Shown here: positions 25,863 to 38,099 of the stretch, one piece after another
How the letters are laid out: every line of letters begins with the position of its first letter
Numbering within the stretch: the first letter of the stretch is position 1
Source: Pyxicephalus adspersus
Lineage: Eukaryota > Chordata > Amphibia > Anura > Pyxicephalidae
NCBI RefSeq assembly: GCF_032062135.1
Contig: NC_092859.1
Location: forward strand, 48,241,962 to 48,305,961
DNA length: 64,000 nt
Direction of reading: 5' to 3'
Made by a program: the position numbers and the translations under genes
The notes under the pieces: generated by a model
What the model saw: only the letters and a program-made list of their open reading frames with translations
Told to the model about the DNA's origin: nothing
The model's database searches: none

Positions 25863-26294
25863 AGAAGATTATGGTGCTTGTGATTCAGTGCTAATGAGAA
25901 GGTGATTTTATTGATTGGATTTACGAGTACTTTAAAAGTTTGTTTTTTTCTTCAAATATTGTCACCTGACATCTTTTCTTTTTTATGTATTTAATTATAC
26001 ATATGTATCTCATGTTAATAATATACTGTATTTATATTTGGGGTCATTTAAAGCCTTTGAAAAGGAAACATTTTATTTAATGTCTTTCAATTACTAGTGT
26101 AGCTTGGGTACTTAGTCTGAGGTTATTATAAGTTATTCCCAAAGACATCTCTGTAAAAACTAAAGGTCAAAACTGAATTAGTTTGCATAACATAAAAAAA
26201 GAGTTTTTAGCAATTAGATCACATGTAGTCCGATTTGAGAATACTACATATATCTTATAACTACATATGTACATATATATTTTTTACAGTTTTG

Positions 26295-26312
26295 TATATA
26301 TATATATATATA

Positions 26313-26350
<38 letters not shown>
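26295..26350. repeat. (TA)n microsatellite
   Basis: Two TA runs separated by a short T run. Confidence 0.95.
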
Positions 26351-26353
<3 letters not shown>

Positions 26354-29337
26354 GTATATTACTTGATTTGCAAACAAAGAATTACTCTACTCTAAGTATT
26401 TCACCTTCCTCCTTTCGGGCCTCTTTCTCCACTACATTTAAAACTAGGAATAACTGGAGAAATAATCTTGGTTTGAAGTAAAGGTCAGAGTAGTTGGAGT
26501 TCCTACAACATCATAGTTAGGGTCAGAAACTGGAGGTAATCAAACAACACTGGAAAACTTCACCCAAGAACTTTACTATTATCTACAACAGACAACTAAA
26601 TTATGGAGTATAGCTTTAAAGGCACATACAATGCACATAAACAAAGACCAGGACACCTGAAGATTAACTGGTCAAAAGTAGAAAGAAGCAAAAATTAGAA
26701 GGATGCAGATGCCCAGGGTGAGGGCATGCATCCAGAAAATAACTAACATATTTGCCAATGTTATATTGCACAAAAGAATTATGAAAATATGTAAATAAAA
26801 TCATAGCAGTCTAAATATAAGACTATAAAAAAAGAAAATGAAGATAAATAAAGTGTAAATCTTTCAATTGTAAAAAGAAATTATTAGATATGATGCATAT
26901 TTACCAGAAACAACCCAGTATCAGCTTTATCAGAACAACTCCCAATATTATGGATACGTTTACCAGGGTAAAAGTCCATCATCAAGATTATTCATCCTTT
27001 AGATATATATGGTGCACATAGGCAATACCAATTTTTAACGAACATTGAAGACATTTATTGTCCATTAATGAAAATGGATAGAGAACTGAAGTATACATTT
27101 TGGTAATTTAGCTTAATTTTAACATTTTATGTTACAATTTCCAACAGATATGTAAAGCTTATAATACGGTAAGTGTCAGCTCCTCAATCATCCCACTTTA
27201 TTTTAAACTAGGTGGATCACTATAGGGCAGCTACCACACAGTTGAAAATTATGAATACATGCTGTGTAATAGGTGAGAGTGGGATTGGGCAGCTAGAGGA
27301 AATTGTCAACGGGGATTGGGAGCTAAGGGATGCAGCAGGGCTCCTTTGGGACAGTGAGCATGTGATGTGGGAAAAGACTTGGAAAGATTGAGCATGAATT
27401 AATTAAAAGCAGGAAGGAGAAGAACATCTTGTTGAAAAGACGAGATATGGTGTTGGAGGAGCACCTAAACAGGAAATTATAGCGTTGTGTGGAAATACTA
27501 GTGTGAAGGAGGAATAGCAAAGGGAAAGTTTCAGAAAGAAATAATACTAGGAGAGTTGGTGCGGCTGTATTGAGAGTTTACTGATACATGCAAAGATGTG
27601 ATATTTAGAAGAATAAAGGGATGATTGGAACAGGTCAAACAAAAACAATTGTTTATTGGGGAGAACAAACATGGCTGTATGGAAAGGTTGACACAGCTGC
27701 ACAGTCAACTTTACTTGTTTCTAAGGCTATATACAGTACCTGACATACTATGTATCTGAAAATGTAGATATCCTTTAAAGCTGGATACATTGGTTATGAA
27801 TGGCTATCATCTATGAAACCCCTGTAAGATTGTATAGGGAATTCATTTTAAATGGTGACACCAGAGGAGTGGATGAAAATGCGACAGGGGTAGGAGGTGA
27901 AGGTGAAGTCCTACCATTAACACACAAGCCTCAAAACACAGAGAAAGCAAATTTTATTTATAATTAGTTGCCCAATTAGTGTTTGTAAATTCCTTCACTC
28001 CTATTATTATTATCACACTAATCTTATATATACTATTTCTCCTTGTCAGTCTTCTTTTTGCTATGCACTCATTTTTCACCTAAGTTGAACACATTTCTTG
28101 TAAGAATTAACCCTATTACTTTTCTCTTTCTCCTGTGGTTCTGTTGGGTTCTCATTCATCTATTTCAGGTCAATTTTCTCATGCTCTCCTTCTTGTTCTG
28201 TGTGGAAGTAGATTATGATATTAGTTCTGTTGGTGAGACCATTTAATAGGCTGGCATAATAGTTTTTCATAGGTAAATTGAAAGCTTTTGAAGTTCATCT
28301 CTGTCTTCTTCAAGGGAAAATATATTCCACTTTGAAATATGAGATGACACTTTGAAATTCCACAGCAAGTATTTTTTTTTTCATTAGAGTGAATACAAGG
28401 CAAGCAATTTAATTGAATCCAATGGTATAGCTGGTTATTTTGGAAAGATCATATTTTATTTTTAAATTACATTAGTGAAATGAATGCATATCTATTAAAT
28501 AGGATAACAAAGAAGAAGGGTGTGAGCTGCATGACCAATCACAGAAAAACATCATTTGTAATTACTTGCAATTATTTGCTGCTTATTACTTGAAACATAT
28601 TAACAGTATTTTATAGCCTATCCCCTGCTGTTATTTGTATTGTTTTTGTTATTGTTCTTTATGTAAAAAGCATGAGCATAATATACAGAGCAGTACAATT
28701 AGAAATAAAGGGGTAAAAAACGACTGACGACAAAATATGAAAACCATGCTCTAACAAACTAATTTAAAAATATGGGTACCTGAAGATATGAAAATGCTTG
28801 TGAATCACCTTGCACTAGCAAAAACTTGCACTAGCTTACACAGGGTTTTAGTCTAATTCCCAAAAGAAAGACGAGTAAAAGTGTCTAGAAATCTGTGTAA
28901 AGTAAACCAGTTGTTTTGCCCTTTGTAGTCGTAGGCATATCTGTTCTTTTTGGGAGTGTTTTTAGCTAAAGCAGCCCTAGGGACACATGCAACCCTTTGG
29001 CACACACTGTGCACCCCATGGGGCCCCATCAGACAGTCAGTGTTTTGTTACTCTAACCATTGAAATTTTTCTTTAAACTGGCTTCTAATAGGTAAACAGT
29101 TTCTTTATTTTATCAAATACTTTATTATTATGCTATTCATCCTTTTTATTTTGTTTTTTTTTTTCCTGTAATGAATTTTGCCAAGAAAAATATTACACGA
29201 GACAAGTCATTTTTACAAGGGCCACACAGTACATAAAAGTGGGATCAATAATTTGTATGTGTTTGTAACTGCTGTGTACTCTTGCATGTCTTCAGTCTCT
29301 CTCTCATTTTCTATAGCATATAATCAATGAACATAAT
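26351..29337. other. AT-rich intron with no recognised feature
   Basis: Nothing supportable on either strand; the frames at 27323-28403 are low-complexity. Confidence 0.55.
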
Positions 29338-29505
29338 GGCCCTGATTTATGGCAAACCTGGGATGGATCTGGTCCAAGATTCAAAGCGTTTGCTAGCAAA
29401 TAGCTAATGATTTTTAAAAATCCATTCCATGTTTTCTGGATTACCCAGCTTCACTTCTAAAAGTGTATTCCCCCCAGCCTTGGAGAGCTTTCATAAATCA
29501 GGCCC
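29338..29505. repeat. Palindromic MITE family A, internally deleted copy
   Basis: Ends GGCCCTGATTTAT and AAATCAGGCCC. The flanks AAT (29335-29337) and AAT (29506-29508) form a three-base target duplication. Much of the left half of the palindrome (the CTCTCC to GATCCAG part) is deleted, while the right half is complete. Confidence 0.9.
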
Positions 29506-29508
29506 AAT

Positions 29509-30477
29509 GTGTAGCCCTTTGGTGATGTCAGGTGTCACATTTGAGACCCTCTAGGTAATCTGCCCATCACTGCATTAGATACATATAACATATTAATTAA
29601 AGAGACATAATTCAGCTAATAATACCAAGAGCTAAATAAATAAAATATTAAAAGTCAAAATACCAAAAAATGGATTTTAAAGCAATATTTATCTTTAATG
29701 CTGCTGCTTCGTCTCAAACTTAAGGTGTACAGAGACTGCACGAGGTTAGGTCCAGATCAAATTCAGGTACATGGACTGTTGCATTCAAAAAATAAATTTA
29801 ATGATGTTATAGCAGGACTAAAGTCTAAATAAGAACTAACAGGCAGGCTTTTCTATGACAAAAGACTGTAAAGTGTCCTCTCTAAAAACTGTCTTAACAG
29901 CCTGTTAAATAAAATACACAGTCCATGCTCAGCTCAATGGACAGTCATGGCATGATTCTTTCCAGGAATTAATATACTCCCCTGCACTTGTGCAGTTGCA
30001 CTTTACCTGCAATCTATAGCAAAAACCTTCTGGAAACCCCACAACAGCAGACATTTCTGGTAGGTTAATTGTGTCTTATTATTTAAATAGTCCAATCTAG
30101 TTTAAGATAAACTACACCTAGCAATATTCAAGTACATTTGTTAAGAAACTACTGATTGACCAATATTGACTGATATTACATTTTTTAGTAACATGTTGTA
30201 TTCTCTCCTGGAAAAGAATGTTCTTTTGCAGACTTAGCTTGCTACTTGTCAAGTCTGCTCTGCAACAAATACAGACTAGCTCACTCAGATAAATCTCTGA
30301 ATGTTACTTAGAATACAGCGGAGAAAAGTGAGTCATACATTTATAAAGACAGAAATTTCTTCTAAAATAAAAGTGGCTGCAAAAATGTACAAAACATAAG
30401 TCAACAGTACAAGCAGCTATTAAATGAGGTTAGCGCAAATAGCAGATACAAGTGACCCCTTGATGTACAAAGACAGT
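29509..30477. other. AT-rich intron with no recognised feature
   Basis: No supportable feature. Confidence 0.5.
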
Positions 30478-30820
30478 GCCCCTGATTCATCAAGCAGAAT
30501 CGGATTATCGCTCGCGCATTCGTATTAGCGATCCGGAATCGTACGCGGTCGCGCTATTCAGCAACGGAAAAAGCTCGCGCACGGAGCCGCGCTTATCCGA
30601 CAGCTTTTTACTGGCGATAGAGATCCTCCTTAATCGCGCAGCTGAAATCTAATCGCCTTAATTGGCAGATTCGCGCTCCCTATTGTGAAGGCTGGAATCC
30701 GGCTGGTAGTGAGGCGAGTGTACGCGCATACTCGAGTCCGGACCGCGGTAGTCCGCGATCGATGGCCGCGCGTACGTTCGCGCTTCCAGCGAGCGCGGAT
30801 TTCATTGATGAATCAGGGGC
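30478..30820. mobile_element. CpG-dense non-autonomous TIR transposon
   Basis: The left end GCCCCTGATTCATCAA is the exact complement of the right end TTGATGAATCAGGGGC. The flanks AGT (30475-30477) and AGT (30821-30823) form a target duplication. The 343-base body contains about 45 CpG dinucleotides by my count, with many CGCG, while the surroundings have almost none. There is no transposase; overlapping frames on both strands are composition artefacts. Intact ends and undecayed CpGs suggest recent insertion. Three-base duplications suggest the PIF/Harbinger superfamily (inference). Confidence 0.88.
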
Positions 30821-31390
30821 AGTATGTCCATTACTGGTTTTGTAAAGCCAATCTTCATAGAGAAGGAACATGGGAGTGCATAGTACAAAAGATGAATGAA
30901 CATATGAAATATTGTACAGAATTTCTCATTTGAAGTATGGAATGTATAAAACGCAGAGCGTGTGTTCTGTGTTGGCTTCCCTGCCATGTGAGACCCTGAC
31001 CCACCTCGCAGCACAGCCAGATTTATATTTCCTATTGTCTTCAAACACATATTGTCACTACCCTGGCTGAAATGCTTCAAGAGCTTATCCTCCATCTCTT
31101 GAAATGTGGCATCATGAGTCCTAGCATTATAAACCTAACTAATATTGTTATAGACCAATGAGTTCAGTATATGTTGCTCACTTCTGTAACTCCTGAGCAA
31201 GCAGTCTATTAGAACTGTAAAATGCTTTAAAAGTATTTGGTCACTCCGATATATTATACAGTACTTTAATAATTACCTTGTTTAGTTACTACGTGTTTTA
31301 TGAGATCTACATGATCAGTTTAGATATTGCCACAGAGGCCTGAACCAATGACTGTCAAAATATCATGGCAATATCATATATATATATATA

Positions 31391-31414
31391 TAAATAACTA
31401 GTCAATGGGAATGC

Positions 31415-31447
<33 letters not shown>

Positions 31448-31465
31448 CTAGTCAATGGGAATGCT
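31391..31465. repeat. Duplicated (TA)n plus 25-base unit
   Basis: TAAATAACTAGTCAATGGGA and the next five bases (ATGCT) occur at 31391 and again at 31441, each preceded by a TA run, giving a 50-base period. Confidence 0.93.
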
Positions 31466-31584
31466 GCCTGCTGTGTTCACTACAAACCAGCCATGAGTTG
31501 GATTTGACAGTGTCTCTTTTGGTTAACAGTTGTTAGTGACCTACCACCCACCATTCACAAAGCGTTTGATAAGGAAAACACTTC

Positions 31585-31763
31585 ACATTAGTGAAGTTGG
31601 GAGAACCAGAAAATCTGGAATTCAATTCTTAAAAGTCAATTTTCTATTTGTTAGCAAATATTTTCCAGATCCATTCCAGGTTGCTGGATCACCCAGCTTC
31701 CCTGATGAAAGTGTATTCTCTCCAGCCTAATAAAGCTCCAGGGAGCCTTAATAAATCAGGTGC
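31585..31763. repeat. Palindromic MITE family A, decayed copy
   Basis: AGTGAAGTTGGGAGAACCAG on the left and CCAGGTTGCTGGATCACCCA on the right match family A; the right end is ATAAATCAGGTGC. The left terminus is lost. Confidence 0.8.
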
Positions 31764-33742
31764 AATGTTTGGGCTGTCCAGTTGCTTATACTTACTTTTC
31801 CTTTGCTTTAGCAGGGTAAAAATAACCATTATCCTTAATGCCACCACCCCCTCTCCCTCTCCAAGCTCCCTCCAGATCCTAGCCTAATTCTTCTACAACT
31901 TTCACATCATTATTCATTCAAAAAGCCAAGGTTTGTCTTCCACCAGCTTTTACCACCTCAAATTCCTGCTTTTTCTTTTGAATAGTTTTTCAAAAAATAT
32001 TACTTTGGAGGCCCTGAATTTCTGCATTTCTAGTTCCCCCTTGCCTCATCCAATGATCTCTACATAATGCTGAGCCAGGGCACTTGGAAGACGACCCATT
32101 TGGAATTTTCTGTCTTGATAACAAATAATCTTTATTCATCTTATGTTAGAAGAAAATCTACAATGCAGTACATTATTATAAAACACATATATACAACAAT
32201 AATAGTATTTGGTCTCAGAAGTTACTTACTATTTTGGATGTTTTAATGATGATGTTGATAACTAAGCTTGTTCGTCAGGGTTGATGTATTCCATCTACCC
32301 AAAACTGCATGGCTACATCTTCAGCCACTCATAAAAGAGCTAGACTTAAAAATATTCCAATACAGAACAACCAAACCTTTTGTTTTTCTGATGTGTTCTG
32401 TTTGTCCATAGTCAACCAAATAGAGTATTGTTCAAGTTCTGATTTCAGTTTACTTTTTAAGATGATGTTGAAATTTCAGAAACTTTATTGGAGCCGATTG
32501 TGTTTTATTCACAGTCACTTTAAGCTAGCATGATATTCAAAAGCTTTGTTATACAGCAGACAAAAAGAAACCATGCAAAGATAATATATGTAGATTTAAA
32601 TCTTTCCACTTTTATAATTAGCAAAGTGAGTGTATTCCTTGCAGCACAGATCTTGCTTTGACTTCAATTATAAAAACAGGTCGGAAGGGCAGCTGTTCAG
32701 TTTATATTCCCATCCACAAACCAAATGTAAATTAGGAAGACTCAGTTTTCATTATGGTATTATAGCAATGTTAAAGCAAAAAAAAATATCTGCATTTACT
32801 TGTCAGTGGTTTTAGGAACACTTTACTACTAAATTTATTTTCATAAAATGTAAACTAAATCTGTAGAGAACCTGGGAGAAACATATGAACTACCAATGCC
32901 TATTCCTCTGACCATGCAAGTTTAGTTAGTTCTGATTAAGGTACAGAGCCAGAACAAGTATCCTATGAGATAAGTCAAGATGTGTTTCAAGACATGGATT
33001 TAAAAATTGTTAAAGACACAAGGTCAGCATGACACACAACTATAACAAAGAATGGATCTGCATTGGCGGCATCAATGTTTCTTTTAAACAATGTATTTAA
33101 AAATGCAACTGCCACTTTTGTGTTATGAAAACTAATGTATGTTCAATCATAAATGTAAGAGCTATGCTAATGAACGTTTAAAAACAGTAACACAGATAAA
33201 GACAAAATCAGCTGTTGCCTTCCATGTTGACAGCACCACACTTAAATTTTTTCGACTTCATCAGGGTCAGAAGACTCATTGTTTTCTGTATCTCTTAAAC
33301 AGATATTTCTCTCAATTAGTGCCAAACACTAATTTCACCAGGAATTAAATAAAAGTCAAGATGTATTTTTTTATTCTGCTCTTTGTAAGTCATAAATACA
33401 GAAGTCTTGAAATAATTACCTTCACTTCACATTACAATTATGGGAACGGCCAATCCTTACTAAAAGGAAGGTCAAAGTTTAAACTAGCAGATCTTCACTT
33501 TTGGGTGGATCTTAATCTAAAACTTTAGGATTTGACATAGAAAACATCCAAAATGTTTAGTTGTGCCCTGAATACCTTGAATAGCTTTTGTCTCCTTTTG
33601 TGCCTTTATACCTGTTGTTTGAGAATACCCAATTCCTTGCTGCTTCAAACTACTCTTTTAAGAAGATTTGTTGGTATTACTAATGTGCTGCCAACTGATT
33701 ATCTGAAGGGTTTCCAAAGAGAAAACTGTACTCAAGGACTTG

Positions 33743-33744
<2 letters not shown>
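31764..33744. other. AT-rich intron with no recognised feature
   Basis: A short CCCTGATGAAGTCGAAAAA on the minus strand near 33249-33267 recalls a Penelope hammerhead without stem II but is too short to call. Confidence 0.5.

Positions 33745-33788
<44 letters not shown>
33745..33788. repeat. (TA)n microsatellite
   Basis: Uninterrupted AT repeat of about 22 units. The tyrosine/isoleucine-rich frame across it is an artefact. Confidence 0.96.
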
Positions 33789-33791
<3 letters not shown>

Positions 33792-34108
33792 TAAATTATT
33801 CTGTAATATGTGCTTTCCCTTCCTCTCCTGCTGGTTCCCAGTAATTTCCTCACTGGTCATCAGTCATCGGGAGACTGGTATGGCCTCAGGGACCCTGCTT
33901 CTCTGCCAGTAATGGTAAAAAAGGTTTTATTAAGCAATCCATCCAATATAACACTAGCCAATTTTACACTACTCTTGTTTGAATTCATTTGACAATTTCA
34001 CATTTTGCACAAGTTAATTGCAAAGTATAATACGTCATAATAAAACAGAGTCAGGAGGGTAGTAGAGAGGACTATATTTATAATGTTAGATTTAGAAATC
34101 AACAAAGC

Positions 34109-34144
<36 letters not shown>

Positions 34145-36803
34145 TAGTATAGTAAGTTTATGAAATTCTGAAACTTAAAGTTTGGGCTGTTTATTTAGCA
34201 AAGTGCAAAGAATACCAAAACATGATTTTTGCTTGCACATGACTGGATTGAAAAATTTAGAAAAACCTAATCTCATTCACTAATCTTAGCAAATTATCTT
34301 TTGCAGAGCAATAACTCACTTTGCTCGGTGAATGGCCTAATCTCCTTTCGTAAATCAAACACAATATAACCATTTCAGATAATGCAACAGTTAATCAGAT
34401 AGTATATATCAGGTAGAAAGAAATAAAGAAATAAAAGTTTATTATGAAAATGAATAAATGTACACAAAGTTTTGATTTATTATTGATTGTATATAGTTTC
34501 TATTCAGTATAAAAATTCTCCTTTTGGTTGTTACATCAGCGTCTTATGTAATGCAATAGTCTTAAGTTAATTGACTTCTGCAGACTTAAAGCAAACCCGA
34601 AACAGGACCAGGATGCATAAAAGTAAATTACCTGACAGCTTTACAGCACAAGTTGCCATAGAAAAATCATATCTGAATTTATTAGATGCCACTTATAGCA
34701 AGCACTGAATTATATTTGTAGCACACTCTGCAGTTCAGCGATGATGAGATTCATGTTTATTGAAAATACTTTGCTGGAAAAAGAGTACATCCATCTATAA
34801 AATATTTTCTATATTATAGCGTGAGGAAGGAGGTTCTGATTTCCCCTATATAGAGTTTTAGTTAGACTTCATTTAAAATACTAATAATCAGGAAAAACTA
34901 CAAAAATATAATTTAAATTAAATTTTGAAACAATTTGAAGAAAAGAAGGGTAAAAGAAAAAATGATTGAAACAAATATATTAGGGATAATAATAAGGTTT
35001 AAGATGACAGTATTTTTAATATGAAATAAAGATAAAAACATAATGACATAACCACAAACTAGCTTAAGGGAAAGTTTAAAGCAATTTTTTTAAAAGTACG
35101 GCTACCAGCAGAGGTAGCGAGATAATCAATAGTAAGTTAATTTAAACATGCTTTGGAAAAACAGATCTATACTCAAACACAAAGGTTAAAATAAAAAAAC
35201 AAAAGACAGCAAAAAAGGACAAACTCTATGAACCACTATGATGTCACTCTTCTATGTTTTAAGTTCAAAGCTTCATGTATTACTAGGTAGGGTTACTTGA
35301 GTTCTTTATACTTGTTTCCTACACTATCAACATTTGCTATCTGTTACAAGATCATGCAAAGTTTGAGCACCAAATTTTTGTAAGAGGAGTTGTTTAATCA
35401 TGTTTAAATCTGTGCCTGTAAAAGGTGGAGTGAGCAAAGTGCTTTTTGGGTATGCAAAATTCATCAGCTTAGAACAAGTAACCTAATTGTCTCTTGTTAG
35501 TTTGTGAAAGAAATGTCCGATGTAGTTTAGAAGAGCTATAGACAAATAAACATTACTTGGTTTGGCCATAGGCATCTGATTAAAGCTAATATTTCGTGAT
35601 GATCATAATAAATCCAAAAATGATTATTTTGTGTCTTCTGTATAATAAACTTATTCGATCTCTCACTGCTTTAGAGAGACCAGGGCCGGAGCACTATTTG
35701 AAAAGGTGAAGTAATTGGAGAAAATGAAAAAGATGTGTGATCTAATACAAAAATATTCTCTCTGCTTCCTTTGCAGAATATTGATGTCCATGCTACACCA
35801 TAAAGTGCCATTTTTGTATTTATCCTATGGTATTTTGTTCTGGTGAATACTCTTTCATCCCATAAACCTAATGGTAGTCCTATTTCTCTTTGTACCGTTT
35901 TTTTTTACATTTCAAATTTTAACAAATGGAAAATGCAAATGATTATATATCTGAAAAGTTATGGAATTGAAATGAGTTCTTTGTGCAGGGATCCATATTT
36001 TGTGAATGCAAGAGTTTTAAGGGCACGGTGGTTATGGAGTTGAAAAACTAAATTATGTCCGTTAGTGATGATACATGTGGAATAATTTATATTCATGTGG
36101 CTGAGATGCAATTTAACAAATGACAGCATTGCTGAGGCAATTTCAAAGATTACTGAAATAGGTGGGATGTACCTGACACTAAACTCTAGAACAAAATTGT
36201 GCAATTTGCAGACGTTATAATCCAAGTGACAGAAAATTGTCAAAAATCATGGAGATGGGAATACTATATGTCATATAGTATGGTACTGTAGAGCCAAGGA
36301 ACACAAAGGTATATATCTACCAAACATAATAAACTGTTCTTTGCTATCAATCAGTCATCTCCAATGTCTTAAATGTTCATAAACCTTCTGTTGGTATGAC
36401 AAGACAAGCAAATTGTTAACTTTGTAGGGGGAAACGCATTAAAGGAAAGCAGTGGAAACTGAATTTGCTCAGAATTAGTTATTTGATTACATTTGATAGT
36501 TCCTATTCTTCTATGTTTAATGCACTGAAAGCCCTTTGTTTTTATTCTATGTACCTTGACTGTTCTTTTGGTAAGTTTTATCTGTGCTGTACATTATTAT
36601 TAACTGATTGCTTCTGAGTCATGCATTTCTTATTCATAAGGCAGAATCACTGTCTTTAAAAGAAAAAAAAAAAAAAGAAAATCACTGTTTAATATAATGT
36701 TTGTTTAAATGCACTATAAGCATCACAATCATCTCCGTTAACTGCATCTAAAGAGAGTAATGATATTATCTAGGCAAGCAAGTCATTCTGGTTGAAGGAC
36801 TTC
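33789..36803. other. AT-rich intron; (TA)n at 34111-34139
   Basis: Only the TA microsatellite at 34111-34139 and an A-rich run near 36660 stand out. Confidence 0.55.
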
Positions 36804-36823
36804 GGGGGGGGGGGGGGGGGGGG
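36804..36823 (+). repeat. Poly(G) tract, 20 G
   Basis: Twenty consecutive G residues flanked by TTC and TAATATG. Confidence 0.97.
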
Positions 36824-37019
36824 TAATATGCATTTACACAAGTTAAAGTAACAATATCAATTTTATTGTGATAATTAAATCTTTCGTACTAACAACAATA
36901 TGTATGATTTAGACAAATCTGCAAAATAAAACACTTTTTAACCCTGCAACTCCCCAAACACACATTCTCTTCTAGGTACCTTTAGCTACTTATGCTCACT
37001 ATTTTTGTCATTTTCCATC

Positions 37020-37340
37020 TGTCTCCATATAGGAAAATATGTGCATTATCATTGGCTCACCAAATGTAGTGCTTGGAATCTGAGTGGTCAACCACTAAGT
37101 CTCTGATCAAAACAATATACTATTCATTGGGATTGCATGTGACTGCATGCAGAAACCAACTGGAAGGGTGCGGGAGTAAAAGTCTTGTATTGATGACATG
37201 AGAGCTGGGACAGTGGGTAAAGTCTATTCTAGCACAACCCAAAGCTTTTCAATGGGGTGAAGGCCTGGACTCTGCAGTAGCCAACCAAACACTGCCCCGA
37301 AGGTGTTTTTTGTGCAGGTTAAGTAAAGGGGGTTTGATGT
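37020..37340 (-). pseudogene. Tc1/mariner transposase relic, C-terminal part
   Basis: On the minus strand at about 37210-37290 the DNA reads WLLQSPGLHPIEKLWVVLE, matching the Tc1 DDE block normally WPPQSPDLNPIENLWDVL. The final catalytic aspartate/glutamate region follows in decayed form. N-terminal and terminal-repeat sequences are not visible. Confidence 0.75.
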
Positions 37341-38099
37341 GGGGGTTTTTTATCGTTTAAACGTTATTACGTTTTCATAAACATCTGCAAATAAAAAATG
37401 TTACATGTTTAATATTTGCCTACTATATAGATTCAGCCAGCTTTTTTTTAAATCAATGTTATTAATTGTGACAGCTGATAAGTAAAAAAAAAAAGCCCTC
37501 ATAAAACAATGACGCATTTTGCAACACCTCTATGGTGCTCCCATGAATGTTCCTCATATGCTATGTTCAGACAGGCAGTGAGGTTATCGTTACTACTTCT
37601 TCATGCAAGTGAACTTACATGCTCCATGTAGTTAGTTCTACCTACTACAGCCCACTGCCGCCCGCTGTCAAATTTGGAAATGCTGTTTTTTTAAGAACCA
37701 GTCCAAGTGGATTAAGATCTGGAAGGTGCCGGCTCTCAGGAGCTATGGGGAATCTTTTGATCCTGCTTCAGGCCTGAACCTGCACTTAATCTAACACTGT
37801 ATAATGCAGATATGAGGCTAAATTCACAGGTGTGCTAGGGCACTGGGGCACAAGGAATTCTTGTCTTGAGGCATAAAAAAAAATAGTTCATTATTAATTT
37901 AGTAATGTGTAATGTTAAAGGTCATCTTTTATATATATAACTTGCTGATAACCTGGCGTTGCTATAGTGATTTTCTTGTCTACGGTGTTGTTTTCATTTT
38001 TTTTTGCCATTGATTGCACTCGGCCAAATGCCTTAAGTTTTCTCGAAGGCATTATTACAGGCCAGAAACTTGTAGCCCAAAAAAAAGTATGTAAAAATA
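37341..38099. other. Intron with a possible dispersed repeat at 37560-37830
   Basis: The segment from GCTATGTTCAGACAGGCAGT to about 37830 is GC-richer and resembles a common frog repeat, but I cannot delimit it. Confidence 0.35.

Noticed and set aside
30680..30933. Arginine-rich frames across the CpG-dense block, or a promoter CpG island of a gene
   Set aside because: The block has exact TIRs and target duplications, so its boundaries are those of a transposon; frames on both strands arise from CpG-rich composition.
33249..33267. Another hammerhead-like motif (minus strand)
   Set aside because: Only CTGATGA and GAAA-like boxes with no stem between them; too short to separate from chance.
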